NCBI GenBank assembly: GCA_017395065.1
Contig: JAFPWH010000008.1
Location: forward strand, 1 to 62,769
Direction of reading: 5' to 3'
DNA: 62,769 nt
Source of the DNA: Clostridia bacterium
Lineage (GTDB): Bacteria > Bacillota > Clostridia > Christensenellales > Aristaeellaceae
Each line of letters starts with the position of its first letter. Positions within the stretch are counted from its first letter, which is position 1. The position numbers and the translations under genes were made by a program. Positions 46,697 through 55,503 of the stretch are shown in pieces. A model generated the notes under the pieces. The model did not search any database and was not told the DNA's origin. It was given only the letters and a program-made list of their open reading frames with translations.

Positions 46697-48094
46697 ATGA
46701 AGGACGTTACCGTAAGGGAACTGTTCAGCCAAAAGCCCTACGGGGCCCAAAGCAGCGTGCGCGTGCGCGGCTGGGTGAGAACCTGCCGCCAGAGCAAGAC
46801 CATCGCGTTTATTGAACTGAACGACGGGAGCTTTTTCAACAATTTGCAAATCGTCGTGGAGGATGGCAAGATCAATAATTACGCCGAGACGTTGAAGCGC
46901 GTCAGCGTTGGCGCTTCGGTGGAGTGCGCGGGCGAGATCGTGCTGACCCCCGATATGAAGCAGCCCTTCGAGCTGCACGCCTGCGAGGTCACGGTGCTGG
47001 GCGACAGCCCGGCGGACTATCCGCTGCAGAAGAAATTCCACTCCGTGGAATACCTGCGCACGATACAGCATCTGCGCCCCAGGGCCAACCTCTTCCGCTG
47101 CGTATTCCGCATCCGCTCGGTCGCCGCGCAGGCGATCCACCGCTTTTTCCACGACAGGGGCTTCATCTACGTGCATACGCCCCTGATCACCGGCAGCGAC
47201 TGCGAGGGCGCGGGCGAAATGTTCCGCGTGACCACGCTGGACGCGGACAACCCGCCGCGCACCGAGGACGGCAAGGTGGATTTCGACAAGGACTTTTTCG
47301 GTAAGCCCGTCTCGCTCACCGTTTCCGGACAGCTGAACGCCGAGGTCTTCGCGCTGGCGTTTTCGAACGTGTACACCTTCGGCCCGACCTTCCGCGCCGA
47401 GGAGAGCTACACCGCCCGCCACGCCGCGGAGTTCTGGATGATCGAGCCCGAAATCGCCTTCGCCGACCTGAGCGACGACATGGCGCTCGAGGAGGACATG
47501 ATCAAATACATCATCAGCGCGGTCCTCGAAGAGTGCCCCGAAGAGATGGCGTTTTTGAACGAGCGCGTGGACAAGGGGCTGATCGAGCGCTTGAGTGCCG
47601 TGCGCGACGCCGAGTTCGCCCGCGTCAGCTACACCGAGGCCGTAAAGCTGCTGGAGGAAAGCGGCAAGGAATTCGAGTACAAGCCCTATTGGGGCTGCGA
47701 TCTGCAGACGGAGCACGAAAGGTATCTTACCGAGCAGATCTTCGGCCGTCCCGTGTTCGTGACCGACTATCCCAAGGAGATCAAGGCCTTCTACATGCGT
47801 ATGAACGAGGACGGCAAGACCGTCGCGGCGGCAGACCTGCTGGTGCCCGGCATCGGCGAACTGTGCGGCGGAAGCCAGAGAGAAGAGAGGCTCGACCTTT
47901 TGACCAGGCGCATCGAGGAGCTGGGCATGGACCCGAAGGATTACTGGTGGTATCTGGAGCTGAGAAAGTACGGCTCGGTCGTACACTCGGGCTTCGGCAT
48001 GGGCTTTGAGCGCATGATCATGTATCTGACGGGCGTGGCCAACATAAGGGACGTGCTGCCCTTCCCGAGGACCACACGCTTCGCGGAATTCTAA
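46697..48094 (+). CDS. asnS: Asparaginyl-tRNA synthetase
   Basis: 465 residues. An N-terminal OB-fold anticodon-binding domain ([25 protein letters not shown]) precedes the class II core: motif 1 region [21 protein letters not shown], motif 2 [21 protein letters not shown] and motif 3 [23 protein letters not shown] and ARHAAEFWM favour Asn over Asp. It charges tRNA-Asn, so the cell need not use the indirect GatCAB route for Asn. Ribosome site AAAGGGGA. Confidence 0.95.
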   Translation: MKDVTVRELFSQKPYGAQSSVRVRGWVRTCRQSKTIAFIELNDGSFFNNLQIVVEDGKINNYAETLKRVSVGASVECAGEIVLTPDMKQPFELHACEVTVLGDSPADYPLQKKFHSVEYLRTIQHLRPRANLFRCVFRIRSVAAQAIHRFFHDRGFIYVHTPLITGSDCEGAGEMFRVTTLDADNPPRTEDGKVDFDKDFFGKPVSLTVSGQLNAEVFALAFSNVYTFGPTFRAEESYTARHAAEFWMIEPEIAFADLSDDMALEEDMIKYIISAVLEECPEEMAFLNERVDKGLIERLSAVRDAEFARVSYTEAVKLLEESGKEFEYKPYWGCDLQTEHERYLTEQIFGRPVFVTDYPKEIKAFYMRMNEDGKTVAAADLLVPGIGELCGGSQREERLDLLTRRIEELGMDPKDYWWYLELRKYGSVVHSGFGMGFERMIMYLTGVANIRDVLPFPRTTRFAEF

Positions 48095-48120
48095 AGACAG
48101 CGGCTTTAGCCGTTCATAAC

Positions 48121-48160
48121 AGACAGTTCGAAACCATCCTGTCTCTAAACAAAACTACGG
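48121..48160 (+). promoter_or_regulatory. PreQ1-I riboswitch (type 2)
   Basis: AGACAG (48121-48126) pairs with CTGTCT (48139-48144) around a 12-nt loop TTCGAAACCATC, followed by the A-rich tail CTAAACAAAACTACGG. The loop CC can pair with the tail GG to close the pseudoknot, as in the Thermoanaerobacter type. The ribosome site AAAGGAG begins at 48161, directly after the tail, so preQ1 binding should block translation of queT. The target, a queuosine-precursor transporter, fits. Confidence 0.82.
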
Positions 48161-48168
48161 AAAGGAGC

Positions 48169-48196
48169 GGGCTCGCCGTATGCTTTCGGCGGGCCC
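48169..48196 (+). promoter_or_regulatory. Hairpin enclosing the first queT start codon
   Basis: A 10-bp stem (48169-48178 with 48187-48196, one G-U pair) holds the ATG at 48180 in its 8-nt loop TATGCTTT. No T run follows, so it is not a typical terminator. Confidence 0.6.
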
Positions 48197-48752
48197 CACT
48201 GTTGCAATGAAGCAGTTCAAACTTGACCTTAGCGCGCGCTGTCTCGCCCGCGCCGCAATGATCGCCGCGATCTACGCGGTGCTCACCCGCCTGATCTGGG
48301 CTTTTGCCTCCGGCGCGATACAGCTGCGCGTCTCCGAAGCGCTGTGTGTGCTGCCGCTGATCTTCCCCGAGGCCGTCCCGGGCCTGTTCGTGGGGTGCCT
48401 GCTCGCCAACATCCTGGGCGGGGCCCACATACTGGACATCGTCTTCGGTTCCCTTGCCACGCTGGGCGCGGCGTTCTTCACCTGGAAGACCGGCTTTAAG
48501 CTGCCTGAGATCACGAATCCCAAATACTGGCTTTCGATGGTCTTTCCCGTGCTGTTCAACGCGGTGATCACCGGTACGGTGGTCTGGTACTGCTACGGCT
48601 TTTCGGGTTTCGGCGTGAGCGACAGCCACATGCTGAAATACCTCCCCCTCTCGATGCTGACCGTGGGCGCGGGCGAAGTGATCTCCGTGTACGTACTGGG
48701 CACGCTTTTGTACCTGGGCCTGCGGAAGCTGCCCAAGAGCCTGCTGACCTGA
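48180..48752 (+). CDS. queT: QueT family queuosine-precursor transporter
   Basis: 190 residues with five to six membrane segments. GAIQLRVSEALCVLPLIFPEAVPGLFVG and DIVFGSLATLGAAFFTW are the QueT signature. It imports preQ1 or preQ0 and belongs to the ECF-type substrate-binding subunits, needing a shared energising module from elsewhere. The AAAGGAG site (48161-48167) is 12 nt from ATG 48180; the family's usual N-terminus matches better from Met at 48210 (KQFKLDLSARCLARAAMIAAIYAVLT). The start is therefore uncertain. It may be read through from asnS. Confidence 0.9.
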   Translation: MLSAGPTVAMKQFKLDLSARCLARAAMIAAIYAVLTRLIWAFASGAIQLRVSEALCVLPLIFPEAVPGLFVGCLLANILGGAHILDIVFGSLATLGAAFFTWKTGFKLPEITNPKYWLSMVFPVLFNAVITGTVVWYCYGFSGFGVSDSHMLKYLPLSMLTVGAGEVISVYVLGTLLYLGLRKLPKSLLT

Positions 48753-48842
48753 GGGGCTGCCCGCCGTCGAGCGGGGGTTCGTTTCAAACCCGATGTACGC
48801 CGTAGCGGACAGAGCGCAGGTTACTGCGTATACGTTTCTCCC

Positions 48843-48911
48843 ATGGCGGCAGGTTGCCGCCGCTACAGGCAGCGCGGGTTCCGTCTCCGTAGCGGCGGCA
48901 ATCTGCCGCCA
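48843..48911. repeat. Pair of GTAG-headed palindromes in opposite orientation
   Basis: 48843-48866 is inverted (ends GCCGCTAC) and 48889-48911 is direct (GTAG then CGGCGGC-AATCT-GCCGCC). They face outward around a 22-bp centre. Flanking GCGTATACG motifs also occur next to the array at 56341-56828. The 365 bp between queT and the AEC gene hold this pair, a terminator and a promoter, with no gene. Confidence 0.75.
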
Positions 48912-48987
48912 CAAGCATTGCGTATACGAAATTGCGCGGCGTAAAGCGCAGGTTTCGTCGCCGCAACGGCGGTGATCTGCCTTATGC

Positions 48988-49043
48988 GGGGCTGTGAAGG
49001 AACGCCGACGAACCGGCGGCCTCCTTCACAGCCCCTGTTTTTT
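48988..49043 (+). terminator. Long-stem terminator, shared sequence with 56298
   Basis: GGGGCTGTGAAGGA (48988-49001) pairs with its complement at 49022-49035, then TGTTTTTTG. An inner hairpin is present. The same outer stem core recurs at 56298-56333. Confidence 0.75.
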
Positions 49044-49054
49044 GCAAACTCAAC

Positions 49055-49083
49055 TTGACAGCGCCCGGCGGCGCATATAAAAT
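49055..49083 (+). promoter_or_regulatory. AEC transporter promoter
   Basis: TTGACA (49055-49060), 17 bp, TAAAAT (49078-49083). Confidence 0.8.
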
Positions 49084-49117
49084 AGGGGCAAACCGCTGCT
49101 TAAAGGACAGAAAAACG

Positions 49118-50068
49118 ATGTGGAAAAATTTCCTTGTGGCCGTGGACGCGGTCATGCCGTTTGTGATCTATCTGGCGCTGGGGTACTTTGCGGTGAAGGG
49201 CGGCCTTGCGGACACAGGCTTTATGAACCGCCTGAACAGGTTCAGCTTCAAGCTGTTTTATCCGCTGCTCATGTTCAAAAACGTGTACGGCGCGGCGCCC
49301 GAGAGCATGCCGTCGCTCACGCTGATCCTGGTTTCTGTCATAGGCATCCTGGTCCTGATCGGCACGCTCTGGACCGTCGTACCGCTGTGCGTGAAGGAAA
49401 ACCCGCGGCGCGGCGTCGTCATTCAGGCTCTGTTCCGCAGCAATTTCCTGCTCTACGGCATCCCGCTGATCGTCTCCGTCTTCGGCGAAGCGCGCGCCTC
49501 GGTCGCGGGCTTTATGACGCTGATTGTCATCAGCCTGTTCAACATCGCGGCGGTCGTCGTGCTGGAGAGCTTTAACAGCGAAGGCGGCGGCTTTTCCATT
49601 ACTTCCCTTCTGCTCAAGCTCGTCAAAAACCCGCTGCTTCAGGGGTGCCTTGCGGGCCTTCTGTTTTTCGCGTTCAAAATCAAGCTGCCCTCCTTCCTCT
49701 CCGTGCCGGTAAACGCGCTGGGCAACATGGCGACGCCCCTTGGCATGATCACGCTGGGCGGCACGCTGAAATTCAGCGCCTTCGGCAAAAACAAGCGCAT
49801 CATCGCCGGCGTCACGGGGCTCAGGCTCGTGCTCATCCCCCTTATCATGCTCCTGATCGGCTACGCCTTCGGGCTGCGCGGCGCGGAACTGTTCCTGATG
49901 CTCGTCATCTTCGGAACGCCCGTCGCCGTGGCCTCCTACACGATGGCCGCGAACATGGGCGGCGACGGGGAGCTCGCGGGGCAGCTCGTGGTCGTGACGA
50001 CGCTGGTCTCGCTGGTCACGATCTTTCTTTTCATCTTCTTCATGGGGCAAATGAACCTGCTGGCGTAA
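49118..50068 (+). CDS. AEC (auxin efflux carrier) family transporter
   Basis: 316 residues, about ten membrane segments in two halves. FVIYLALGYFAVKGGLADTGFMNRLNRFSFKLFYPLLMF is a typical first hairpin, and GNMATPLGMITLGGTL and FGTPVAVASYTMAANMGGD are the conserved AEC stretches in the second half. Bacterial members carry malate, malonate or other organic acids; the substrate is unknown. ATG at 49118 lies after AGGACAG. Confidence 0.87.
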   Translation: MWKNFLVAVDAVMPFVIYLALGYFAVKGGLADTGFMNRLNRFSFKLFYPLLMFKNVYGAAPESMPSLTLILVSVIGILVLIGTLWTVVPLCVKENPRRGVVIQALFRSNFLLYGIPLIVSVFGEARASVAGFMTLIVISLFNIAAVVVLESFNSEGGGFSITSLLLKLVKNPLLQGCLAGLLFFAFKIKLPSFLSVPVNALGNMATPLGMITLGGTLKFSAFGKNKRIIAGVTGLRLVLIPLIMLLIGYAFGLRGAELFLMLVIFGTPVAVASYTMAANMGGDGELAGQLVVVTTLVSLVTIFLFIFFMGQMNLLA

Positions 50069-50107
50069 GAAAATGCGCTTTAAAAGCAAATTTCGCCCGA
50101 AAAGCGA

Positions 50108-50137
50108 TTGACCAAAGCGGCTTTTGTGCCGTATAAT
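50108..50137 (+). promoter_or_regulatory. dapF promoter
   Basis: TTGACC (50108-50113), 18 bp, TATAAT (50132-50137). A small G+C hairpin lies at 50149-50169 in the leader. Confidence 0.75.
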
Positions 50138-50198
50138 AGAAAATAACCGGGCGGCGTGTACGCCGTCCCCTCCGGACGAGCAAAAAGCGAGGTACCCG

Positions 50199-51026
50199 AT
50201 GCGCTTCATCAAAATGCACGGCTGCGGGAACGATTACGTCTATCTGGACTGCTTTCATTCTCCCGCGCCCGAAAACCCGTCTGAACTCTCCGTAAAAGTC
50301 TCAAAGCCCCACACCGGCATCGGCTCGGACGGGCTGATACTGATCGAACCCTGCCCGGGCGCGGACGCGCGCATGCGCATCTTCAACAAAGACGGCTCCG
50401 AGGGCGAAATGTGCGGAAACGGCATCCGCTGCGTGGGCAAATACCTCTATGACAGCGGGATCGCCCAAAAAAAGACGATCTCGGTCGACACGCGCAGCGG
50501 CGTGAAAATTCTCGAAATGCTGATAAAAGACGGCAAAGCCGCGGGCGCACGCGTGGACATGGGCAAAATGATCTTCGACCCGGCGCGCATACCCGTATCG
50601 GGTACTTCCAACAGAATAAAGCTCAGCTGCCACGGCCATACGATGGAATTTTTCTGCCTGAACGCCGGCAACCCTCACGCCGTCACGGCGGATTATTTCC
50701 CGTCGGACGGCGAATTCGAAAAAATGGGCAGCGCGCTGGAGTTCGACCCCGCCTTTCCCGAAAGGGCCAACGTTTCGTTCATCAAGGTGCTCTCGCCGAA
50801 AAAAATCAAAGCCCGCGTATGGGAAAGGGGCAGCGGCCCCACGATGGCCTGCGGAAGCGGCGCGACGGCCTGCCTGGTCGCGGCCTTCTGCATGGGCCTT
50901 TGCGACGACAGGGCCACGGTATGCCTGCCCGGCGGCGAACTGTTCATCGAATACGACAGTCAGAGCGGCCACGCCTTTATGACGGGGCCCGCCGAGACTG
51001 TGTTTGTCGGAGATTATCTACTATAA
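50199..51026 (+). CDS. dapF: Diaminopimelate epimerase
   Basis: 275 residues. KMHGCGNDYVYLD, the first active-site Cys in GEMCGNGIRC and the second in TMACGSGATAC are diagnostic. DapF makes meso-diaminopimelate for peptidoglycan and lysine. AGCGAGG precedes ATG at 50199. The mannosidase gene starts 19 bp after the stop. Confidence 0.95.
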   Translation: MRFIKMHGCGNDYVYLDCFHSPAPENPSELSVKVSKPHTGIGSDGLILIEPCPGADARMRIFNKDGSEGEMCGNGIRCVGKYLYDSGIAQKKTISVDTRSGVKILEMLIKDGKAAGARVDMGKMIFDPARIPVSGTSNRIKLSCHGHTMEFFCLNAGNPHAVTADYFPSDGEFEKMGSALEFDPAFPERANVSFIKVLSPKKIKARVWERGSGPTMACGSGATACLVAAFCMGLCDDRATVCLPGGELFIEYDSQSGHAFMTGPAETVFVGDYLL

Positions 51027-51045
51027 ATTTGGGGAGGATCGCACA

Positions 51046-54000
51046 ATGATCATGCACCAACTGGATGCGCGCATCCGAAAAATCAAGTCGGTTCTGAAGT
51101 CGCTCTGGATACGCGAAAGGGCGGACGCGGAGGGCATAGAGATCGCCCCACGCGGCAGCAAGGAATTCGCGCCCTTCAAAAACGGCGATTTCTGGGCGCT
51201 TGAGCAGGGCGAGAACTGGTACGATTTCCGCTTCACCTGCACCGTGCCCGAGGGCTTCCGCGGCCAGGTGCGCCTGTGTGAGGACACGGGGCTGGACGGC
51301 TGGGAGGCCACGCAGAGCCAGATCGTCGTGTGGATCAACGGCCGCATAGAGCAGGCGTTCGACACGAGGCACTTGAGCGTCATACTGCAAAAAGAGGCAA
51401 AGCCCGGCGAAAGCTTCGACATCTTCCTGCAGGCGTACCACAACACGCTCAGCGGCAACGTGGGCCTGCTTCAGCCCAGGATGCGCCTGTACCTTGCCGA
51501 CTGCATGGACGACGTGATGCAGCTGTACTACGACATTGACGTGCCCCACTGCGCGTGCCTGCTGGCGCAGACCGGCGAAAGAGACAGGGAGACCACGCTT
51601 CAGGTTCTCTCCGACGCGGTCAACCTGCTCGATCTCAGAAAGCCCTATTCTCCCGAATTCCACGCTTCCGTCGCCGAGGCGCGCAAGTACCTCAGGGAAA
51701 ACTACTACGACGTCATCGAGCAGGTCCCGCCCGAGGCCATCGCGGAATGCGTCGGCCACACGCACATCGACGTCGCGTGGCTGTGGGACCTTTACCAGAC
51801 CCGCCACAAGGCCGTGCGCACCTTCGCCACGATGCTCAAGCTCATGGAGCAGTATCCCGAATTCAAGTTCATGTCCTCTCAGGCGCAGCTTTATTTAGAC
51901 GTCAAGGAGGACCAGCCGGAGCTCTTCGAGCGCATCCGCAAGGCCGTTAAGGACAAGCGCTGGGAGGCCGAGGGCGGCATGTGGGTCGAGGCGGATTGCA
52001 ACCTCTCCGGCGGCGAGGCGCTGGTAAGGCAGTTCCTCTACGGCACGGAATTTTTCGAGACCGAGTTCGGCGAAAAGAGCCGCATACTCTGGCTTCCGGA
52101 CGTGTTCGGCTACAGCGCGGCGCTTCCGCAGATCCTCAAAAAGAGCGGCATCGATTACTTTATGACCACCAAGCTCAGCTGGAGCGAATACAACCTGTCC
52201 CCCTACGACACATTCATGTGGAAGGGCATCGACGGCAGCGAAGTGCTGACGCATTTCAGCCCCTCGCGCGAATACATCCAAAACAGCAACTACGAGCGGC
52301 ACGACGATCTGCAGTTCTTCACCACCTACAACGCGATGCTGCAGCCCAACCAGATCAAGGGCGGCTGGCAGCGCTTCCAGCAAAAGGGCATCGACAACCA
52401 CTTCCTGGTCTCCTACGGCTACGGCGACGGCGGCGGCGGCTCCACCGAGTGGATGATCGAAAACGCGCGCCGCATGAAGGGCAGCGTCGTGGGCATCCCC
52501 GCGGTCAGGCATTCCTTCGCCAGAGACTTCTTTACCGAGCTCGAAAAGCGCGTTGCCGGTGACAAGCGCCTGCCCAAGTGGAGCGGCGAGCTCTACCTCG
52601 AGTACCACAGGGGCACCTACACCTCGCAGGCCAAAAACAAGCGCAACAACCGAAAGCTCGAAATCGCGCTGCGCGACGCGGAGTACTGGCTGACCAAGGC
52701 GAATCTGGCGTGGCCGCAGGACGAGCTTCGCCGGATCTGGCGCAGCATGCTTACGCTTCAGTTCCACGACATACTGCCCGGCTCCTCCATCCACAAGGTC
52801 TACGAGGACAGCGACATAATCTACGCCGATCTGTTCAAGCGCGTAAAGGCCCTGCGGGACGAGGCCATTGCGGCGGTCACGGCGAACGTGAAGGGCGATC
52901 TGCTCGTCACCAATACCCTGAGCCATTCGAGAAGCGACCTCGTCTGGTTCGACGCGCCGGACGGCGTGACCGGCTTACGGGACGCCGAGGGCAACGTCTT
53001 CCCTGCCCAGAAGGTCGATGGGCGCTGCGTCGCCTACGTCGAAAACATCCCGGCCATGGGCGAAAAGAGCGTCTGGTTCGACTGCTCCGCGCCCGTTGCG
53101 CGCAGCGTAAAGCTGAACGAAAGCGGCTTTGAAACGCCCTTCTTCGAGGGTCGGTTCGACGAAAACATGCGCATCTCAAGCCTTGTCGACAAGTGCGCAG
53201 ACCGCCAGCTCGTAAAGCCCGGCAAGGCGCTCAACACCCTTGTCTGCTACGAGAACCGCCCGCACAACTACGACGCGTGGGACATCAACATCTACTACAC
53301 CGAGCACGGCTGGGCGCTGGAAAAGCCCGAAAGCGTCGAGCTTATCGGCGTGGGCCCCGTGCTGGGCGTGATCCGCGTCAGCTGGAAGACGGGCGAAAGC
53401 ACCGTCACGCAGGACATCAAGGTCTATTGGGACGTAAAGCGCATCGACTTCGACACCAAGGCCGACTGGAAGGAGCCGCACGGCCTGCTCAAGGCGCACT
53501 TCCCGCTGGACATCTTCTACAATCAGGCGCAGTACGACATACAGTACGGCAATGTGACCCGCGCCACGCACAAGAACACCTCCTGGGACGTCGCCAGGTT
53601 CGAGGTCTGCGCCCACAAGTGGGCGGACGTCAGCGAAGCCGACTACGGCGCCGCGATCCTGAACGACTGCAAGTACGGCCACTCCGTGGACGAAAACAGC
53701 GTGACGCTCACGCTGATCAAGTCCGCCACCGATCCCGATCCCATGGCCGATCAGTGCGCGCACGAGTTCAGCTATTCGCTTCTGCCCCACACCGGCGACT
53801 GGCGCAAGGCCGCCGTGCCGCGCAAGGCCTACGAGTTCAACATCCCCGCCGTCGCGGAAAAGCTCTCGGGCGGCGACATGGAAGCGGCCGGGCCCTACGC
53901 GAGCGTGGACGTTCCGGGCGTGATGGTTGAGACCGTAAAGGGCGCGCTCAAGGGCGAGGGAACGATTTTGCGCCTGTACGAGTGCTACGGCGCGCGCGTC

Positions 54001-54147
54001 AGGGCGAAGCTCACGCTGGCAAGCGCACCCAAAGAAGCGCAGTTTACCGATCTAATGGAAAACGACCTCGGCAAGGCCGTCTTCGACGGGAACGTGTTCA
54101 ATTACGAATTCAAGCCCTACGAGATACTGACGCTGCGCGTAAAGTAA
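51046..54147 (+). CDS. GH38 alpha-mannosidase
   Basis: 1,033 residues, no signal peptide, hence cytoplasmic. ECVGHTHIDVAWLWDL supplies the zinc-binding His and Asp; WLPDVFGYSAALPQIL holds the catalytic nucleophile Asp; EGGMWVEADCNLSGGEALVRQ and YGDGGGGSTEWM follow. The C-terminal two-thirds is the beta-rich mannosidase domain. It removes alpha-linked mannose from oligosaccharides taken into the cell. GGGGAGG precedes the start. It may be read with dapF; no sugar transporter lies beside it. Confidence 0.93.
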   Translation: MIMHQLDARIRKIKSVLKSLWIRERADAEGIEIAPRGSKEFAPFKNGDFWALEQGENWYDFRFTCTVPEGFRGQVRLCEDTGLDGWEATQSQIVVWINGRIEQAFDTRHLSVILQKEAKPGESFDIFLQAYHNTLSGNVGLLQPRMRLYLADCMDDVMQLYYDIDVPHCACLLAQTGERDRETTLQVLSDAVNLLDLRKPYSPEFHASVAEARKYLRENYYDVIEQVPPEAIAECVGHTHIDVAWLWDLYQTRHKAVRTFATMLKLMEQYPEFKFMSSQAQLYLDVKEDQPELFERIRKAVKDKRWEAEGGMWVEADCNLSGGEALVRQFLYGTEFFETEFGEKSRILWLPDVFGYSAALPQILKKSGIDYFMTTKLSWSEYNLSPYDTFMWKGIDGSEVLTHFSPSREYIQNSNYERHDDLQFFTTYNAMLQPNQIKGGWQRFQQKGIDNHFLVSYGYGDGGGGSTEWMIENARRMKGSVVGIPAVRHSFARDFFTELEKRVAGDKRLPKWSGELYLEYHRGTYTSQAKNKRNNRKLEIALRDAEYWLTKANLAWPQDELRRIWRSMLTLQFHDILPGSSIHKVYEDSDIIYADLFKRVKALRDEAIAAVTANVKGDLLVTNTLSHSRSDLVWFDAPDGVTGLRDAEGNVFPAQKVDGRCVAYVENIPAMGEKSVWFDCSAPVARSVKLNESGFETPFFEGRFDENMRISSLVDKCADRQLVKPGKALNTLVCYENRPHNYDAWDINIYYTEHGWALEKPESVELIGVGPVLGVIRVSWKTGESTVTQDIKVYWDVKRIDFDTKADWKEPHGLLKAHFPLDIFYNQAQYDIQYGNVTRATHKNTSWDVARFEVCAHKWADVSEADYGAAILNDCKYGHSVDENSVTLTLIKSATDPDPMADQCAHEFSYSLLPHTGDWRKAAVPRKAYEFNIPAVAEKLSGGDMEAAGPYASVDVPGVMVETVKGALKGEGTILRLYECYGARVRAKLTLASAPKEAQFTDLMENDLGKAVFDGNVFNYEFKPYEILTLRVK

Positions 54148-54204
54148 GAAGAAACAAATATCAACTAAATATCACAATTTTACCGCGCCTTGTCCCACTT
54201 TTCA

Positions 54205-54213
54205 TGGTATAAT
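54205..54213 (+). promoter_or_regulatory. Extended -10 promoter of the zinc-ribbon/DUF5685/J-domain operon
   Basis: TGG-TATAAT at 54205-54213, consensus extended -10, weak -35; 35 bp before the first start codon. Confidence 0.65.
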
Positions 54214-54247
54214 AGACTTCCGACCGAAACGGAACGAGGTGAAGATC

Positions 54248-54652
54248 ATGAACGGATTTCGCGAAAAAATGATGCGATTCATGGCGGGCAGGCGCGGTAT
54301 CGACCAGTTCAGCCTGGCGCTGTACATATTGGGCTTCGTACTGTACCTTCTGGCGCTGATACTGTCGCTGCCGGTATTGAGCCTGCTGAGCACCGCAGTA
54401 TGGATCTACGGTCTTTTCAGGGGCTTCAGCCGCAACATCGCAAAGCGCGAAGCCGAGAACCGCTGGTTCATGGGTTGGTTCGGCCCCATCGCCGTAAAGA
54501 TCAAGCAGGCGCACGTGCGCTTCAAAAACCGCAAGATCTACCTGTACTACCGCTGCCCCAAGTGCAAATGCTGGCTGAAGCTGCCCCGCAACGTGGGCGA
54601 AAAGCACGTGACCTGCGGTCACTGCGGCGCGAGCTTCACCAAAAAGGCATAG
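54248..54652 (+). CDS. Small membrane protein with C-terminal zinc ribbon
   Basis: 134 residues. Two hydrophobic segments (about 22-62) are followed by a basic linker and a four-cysteine zinc ribbon, YYRCPKCKCWLKLPRN..HVTCGHCGASF. The ribbon should lie in the cytoplasm. GAGGTG precedes ATG at 54248. It is the first gene of a three-gene operon with a DUF5685 protein and a J-domain protein. Function unknown. Confidence 0.82.
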   Translation: MNGFREKMMRFMAGRRGIDQFSLALYILGFVLYLLALILSLPVLSLLSTAVWIYGLFRGFSRNIAKREAENRWFMGWFGPIAVKIKQAHVRFKNRKIYLYYRCPKCKCWLKLPRNVGEKHVTCGHCGASFTKKA

Positions 54653-54669
54653 ACGGGAAGGCTTAAACG

Positions 54670-55503
54670 ATGTTCGGCTACGTCACCGTCAACGAAAAGC
54701 GCCTGAGCAAGGACGAGAAAAACCGGTTTCAGCGCATCTACTGCGGCGTCTGCGAGGATTTGCGGGCGCTGTGCGGCGCGAGGGGGCGCCTGACGCTGAC
54801 CTACGATTCGGCGTTCCTGGCGCTGGTCCTTACGAGCCTGTACGAGCCCGAGGAAAAGCACAGCCGCCTGACCTGCAGCGCGCACCCGCTGGTAAAGCAC
54901 GACTGCGATCAGAGCGAAATGACCGCCTACGCTGCGGACGTGAACGTGCTTCTGTCCTACTACAGCCTGCTGGACGACTGGCAGGACGAGGGCAGCAAGC
55001 TGAAAAAGGCGGGCGCGGAGCTGCTGAAAAAGGCCTTCGGCGAAAGCGGCGCGCGCCGCCCGGAAAAGAAGGCCGTGATCGAAGAGGAGCTCGGCAATCT
55101 TGCACGGCTGGAAAAGCAGGGCTCAGGCGACATAGACAACCTCGCGGGGTGCTTCGGGCGGCTGCTGGGCGAAATGTTCGTCTACAAGGGGGACAACTGG
55201 GCGACGCTGATGCGGACCGCGGGCGACAGGCTGGGCCGCTTCATCTACATACTGGACGCGTGGAAGGATTCCGCAAAGGACAGGCGAAACCACGCCTTCA
55301 ACGCCTTAAGCGCCCTGCGCGAACAAAGCGACTACGAAGAGCGGGTGTTCAATATGCTCACCTGTGAGATTTCCCTGTGCGCGAAGGCGCTGGAGGCGCT
55401 GCCGCTGGTGCAGGACATAAACATCATACGCAACGTGATCTATTCCGGCGTCTGGACCAGATATTCCCGGCGGCGCAAGCCGTCCAAAGAAGGAGACAAA
55501 TGA
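54670..55503 (+). CDS. DUF5685 family protein
   Basis: 277 residues, mostly helical. The N-terminus [20 protein letters not shown] with YCGVC (Cys25, Cys28) and [20 protein letters not shown] is the family pattern; Cys69 and Cys79 are also present. Two aspartate groups stand out: D102-D103-x-x-D106-E107 (LLDDWQDE) and D196-x3-D200-x3-D204 ([10 protein letters not shown]). They resemble the paired Mg-binding motifs of trans-isoprenyl synthases such as squalene/phytoene synthase. Enzymatic role not established. Its stop overlaps the J-domain start by 4 bp. Confidence 0.85.
   Translation: MFGYVTVNEKRLSKDEKNRFQRIYCGVCEDLRALCGARGRLTLTYDSAFLALVLTSLYEPEEKHSRLTCSAHPLVKHDCDQSEMTAYAADVNVLLSYYSLLDDWQDEGSKLKKAGAELLKKAFGESGARRPEKKAVIEEELGNLARLEKQGSGDIDNLAGCFGRLLGEMFVYKGDNWATLMRTAGDRLGRFIYILDAWKDSAKDRRNHAFNALSALREQSDYEERVFNMLTCEISLCAKALEALPLVQDINIIRNVIYSGVWTRYSRRRKPSKEGDK

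Noticed and set aside
46676-47986. Long open frame on the minus strand opposite asnS
   Set aside because: It mirrors the codon structure of asnS, has no family resemblance and is a usual by-product of G+C-rich codon bias.
48169-48196. Intrinsic terminator controlled by the preQ1 riboswitch
   Set aside because: No T run follows the hairpin and it lies after the ribosome site, so transcription termination is unlikely.
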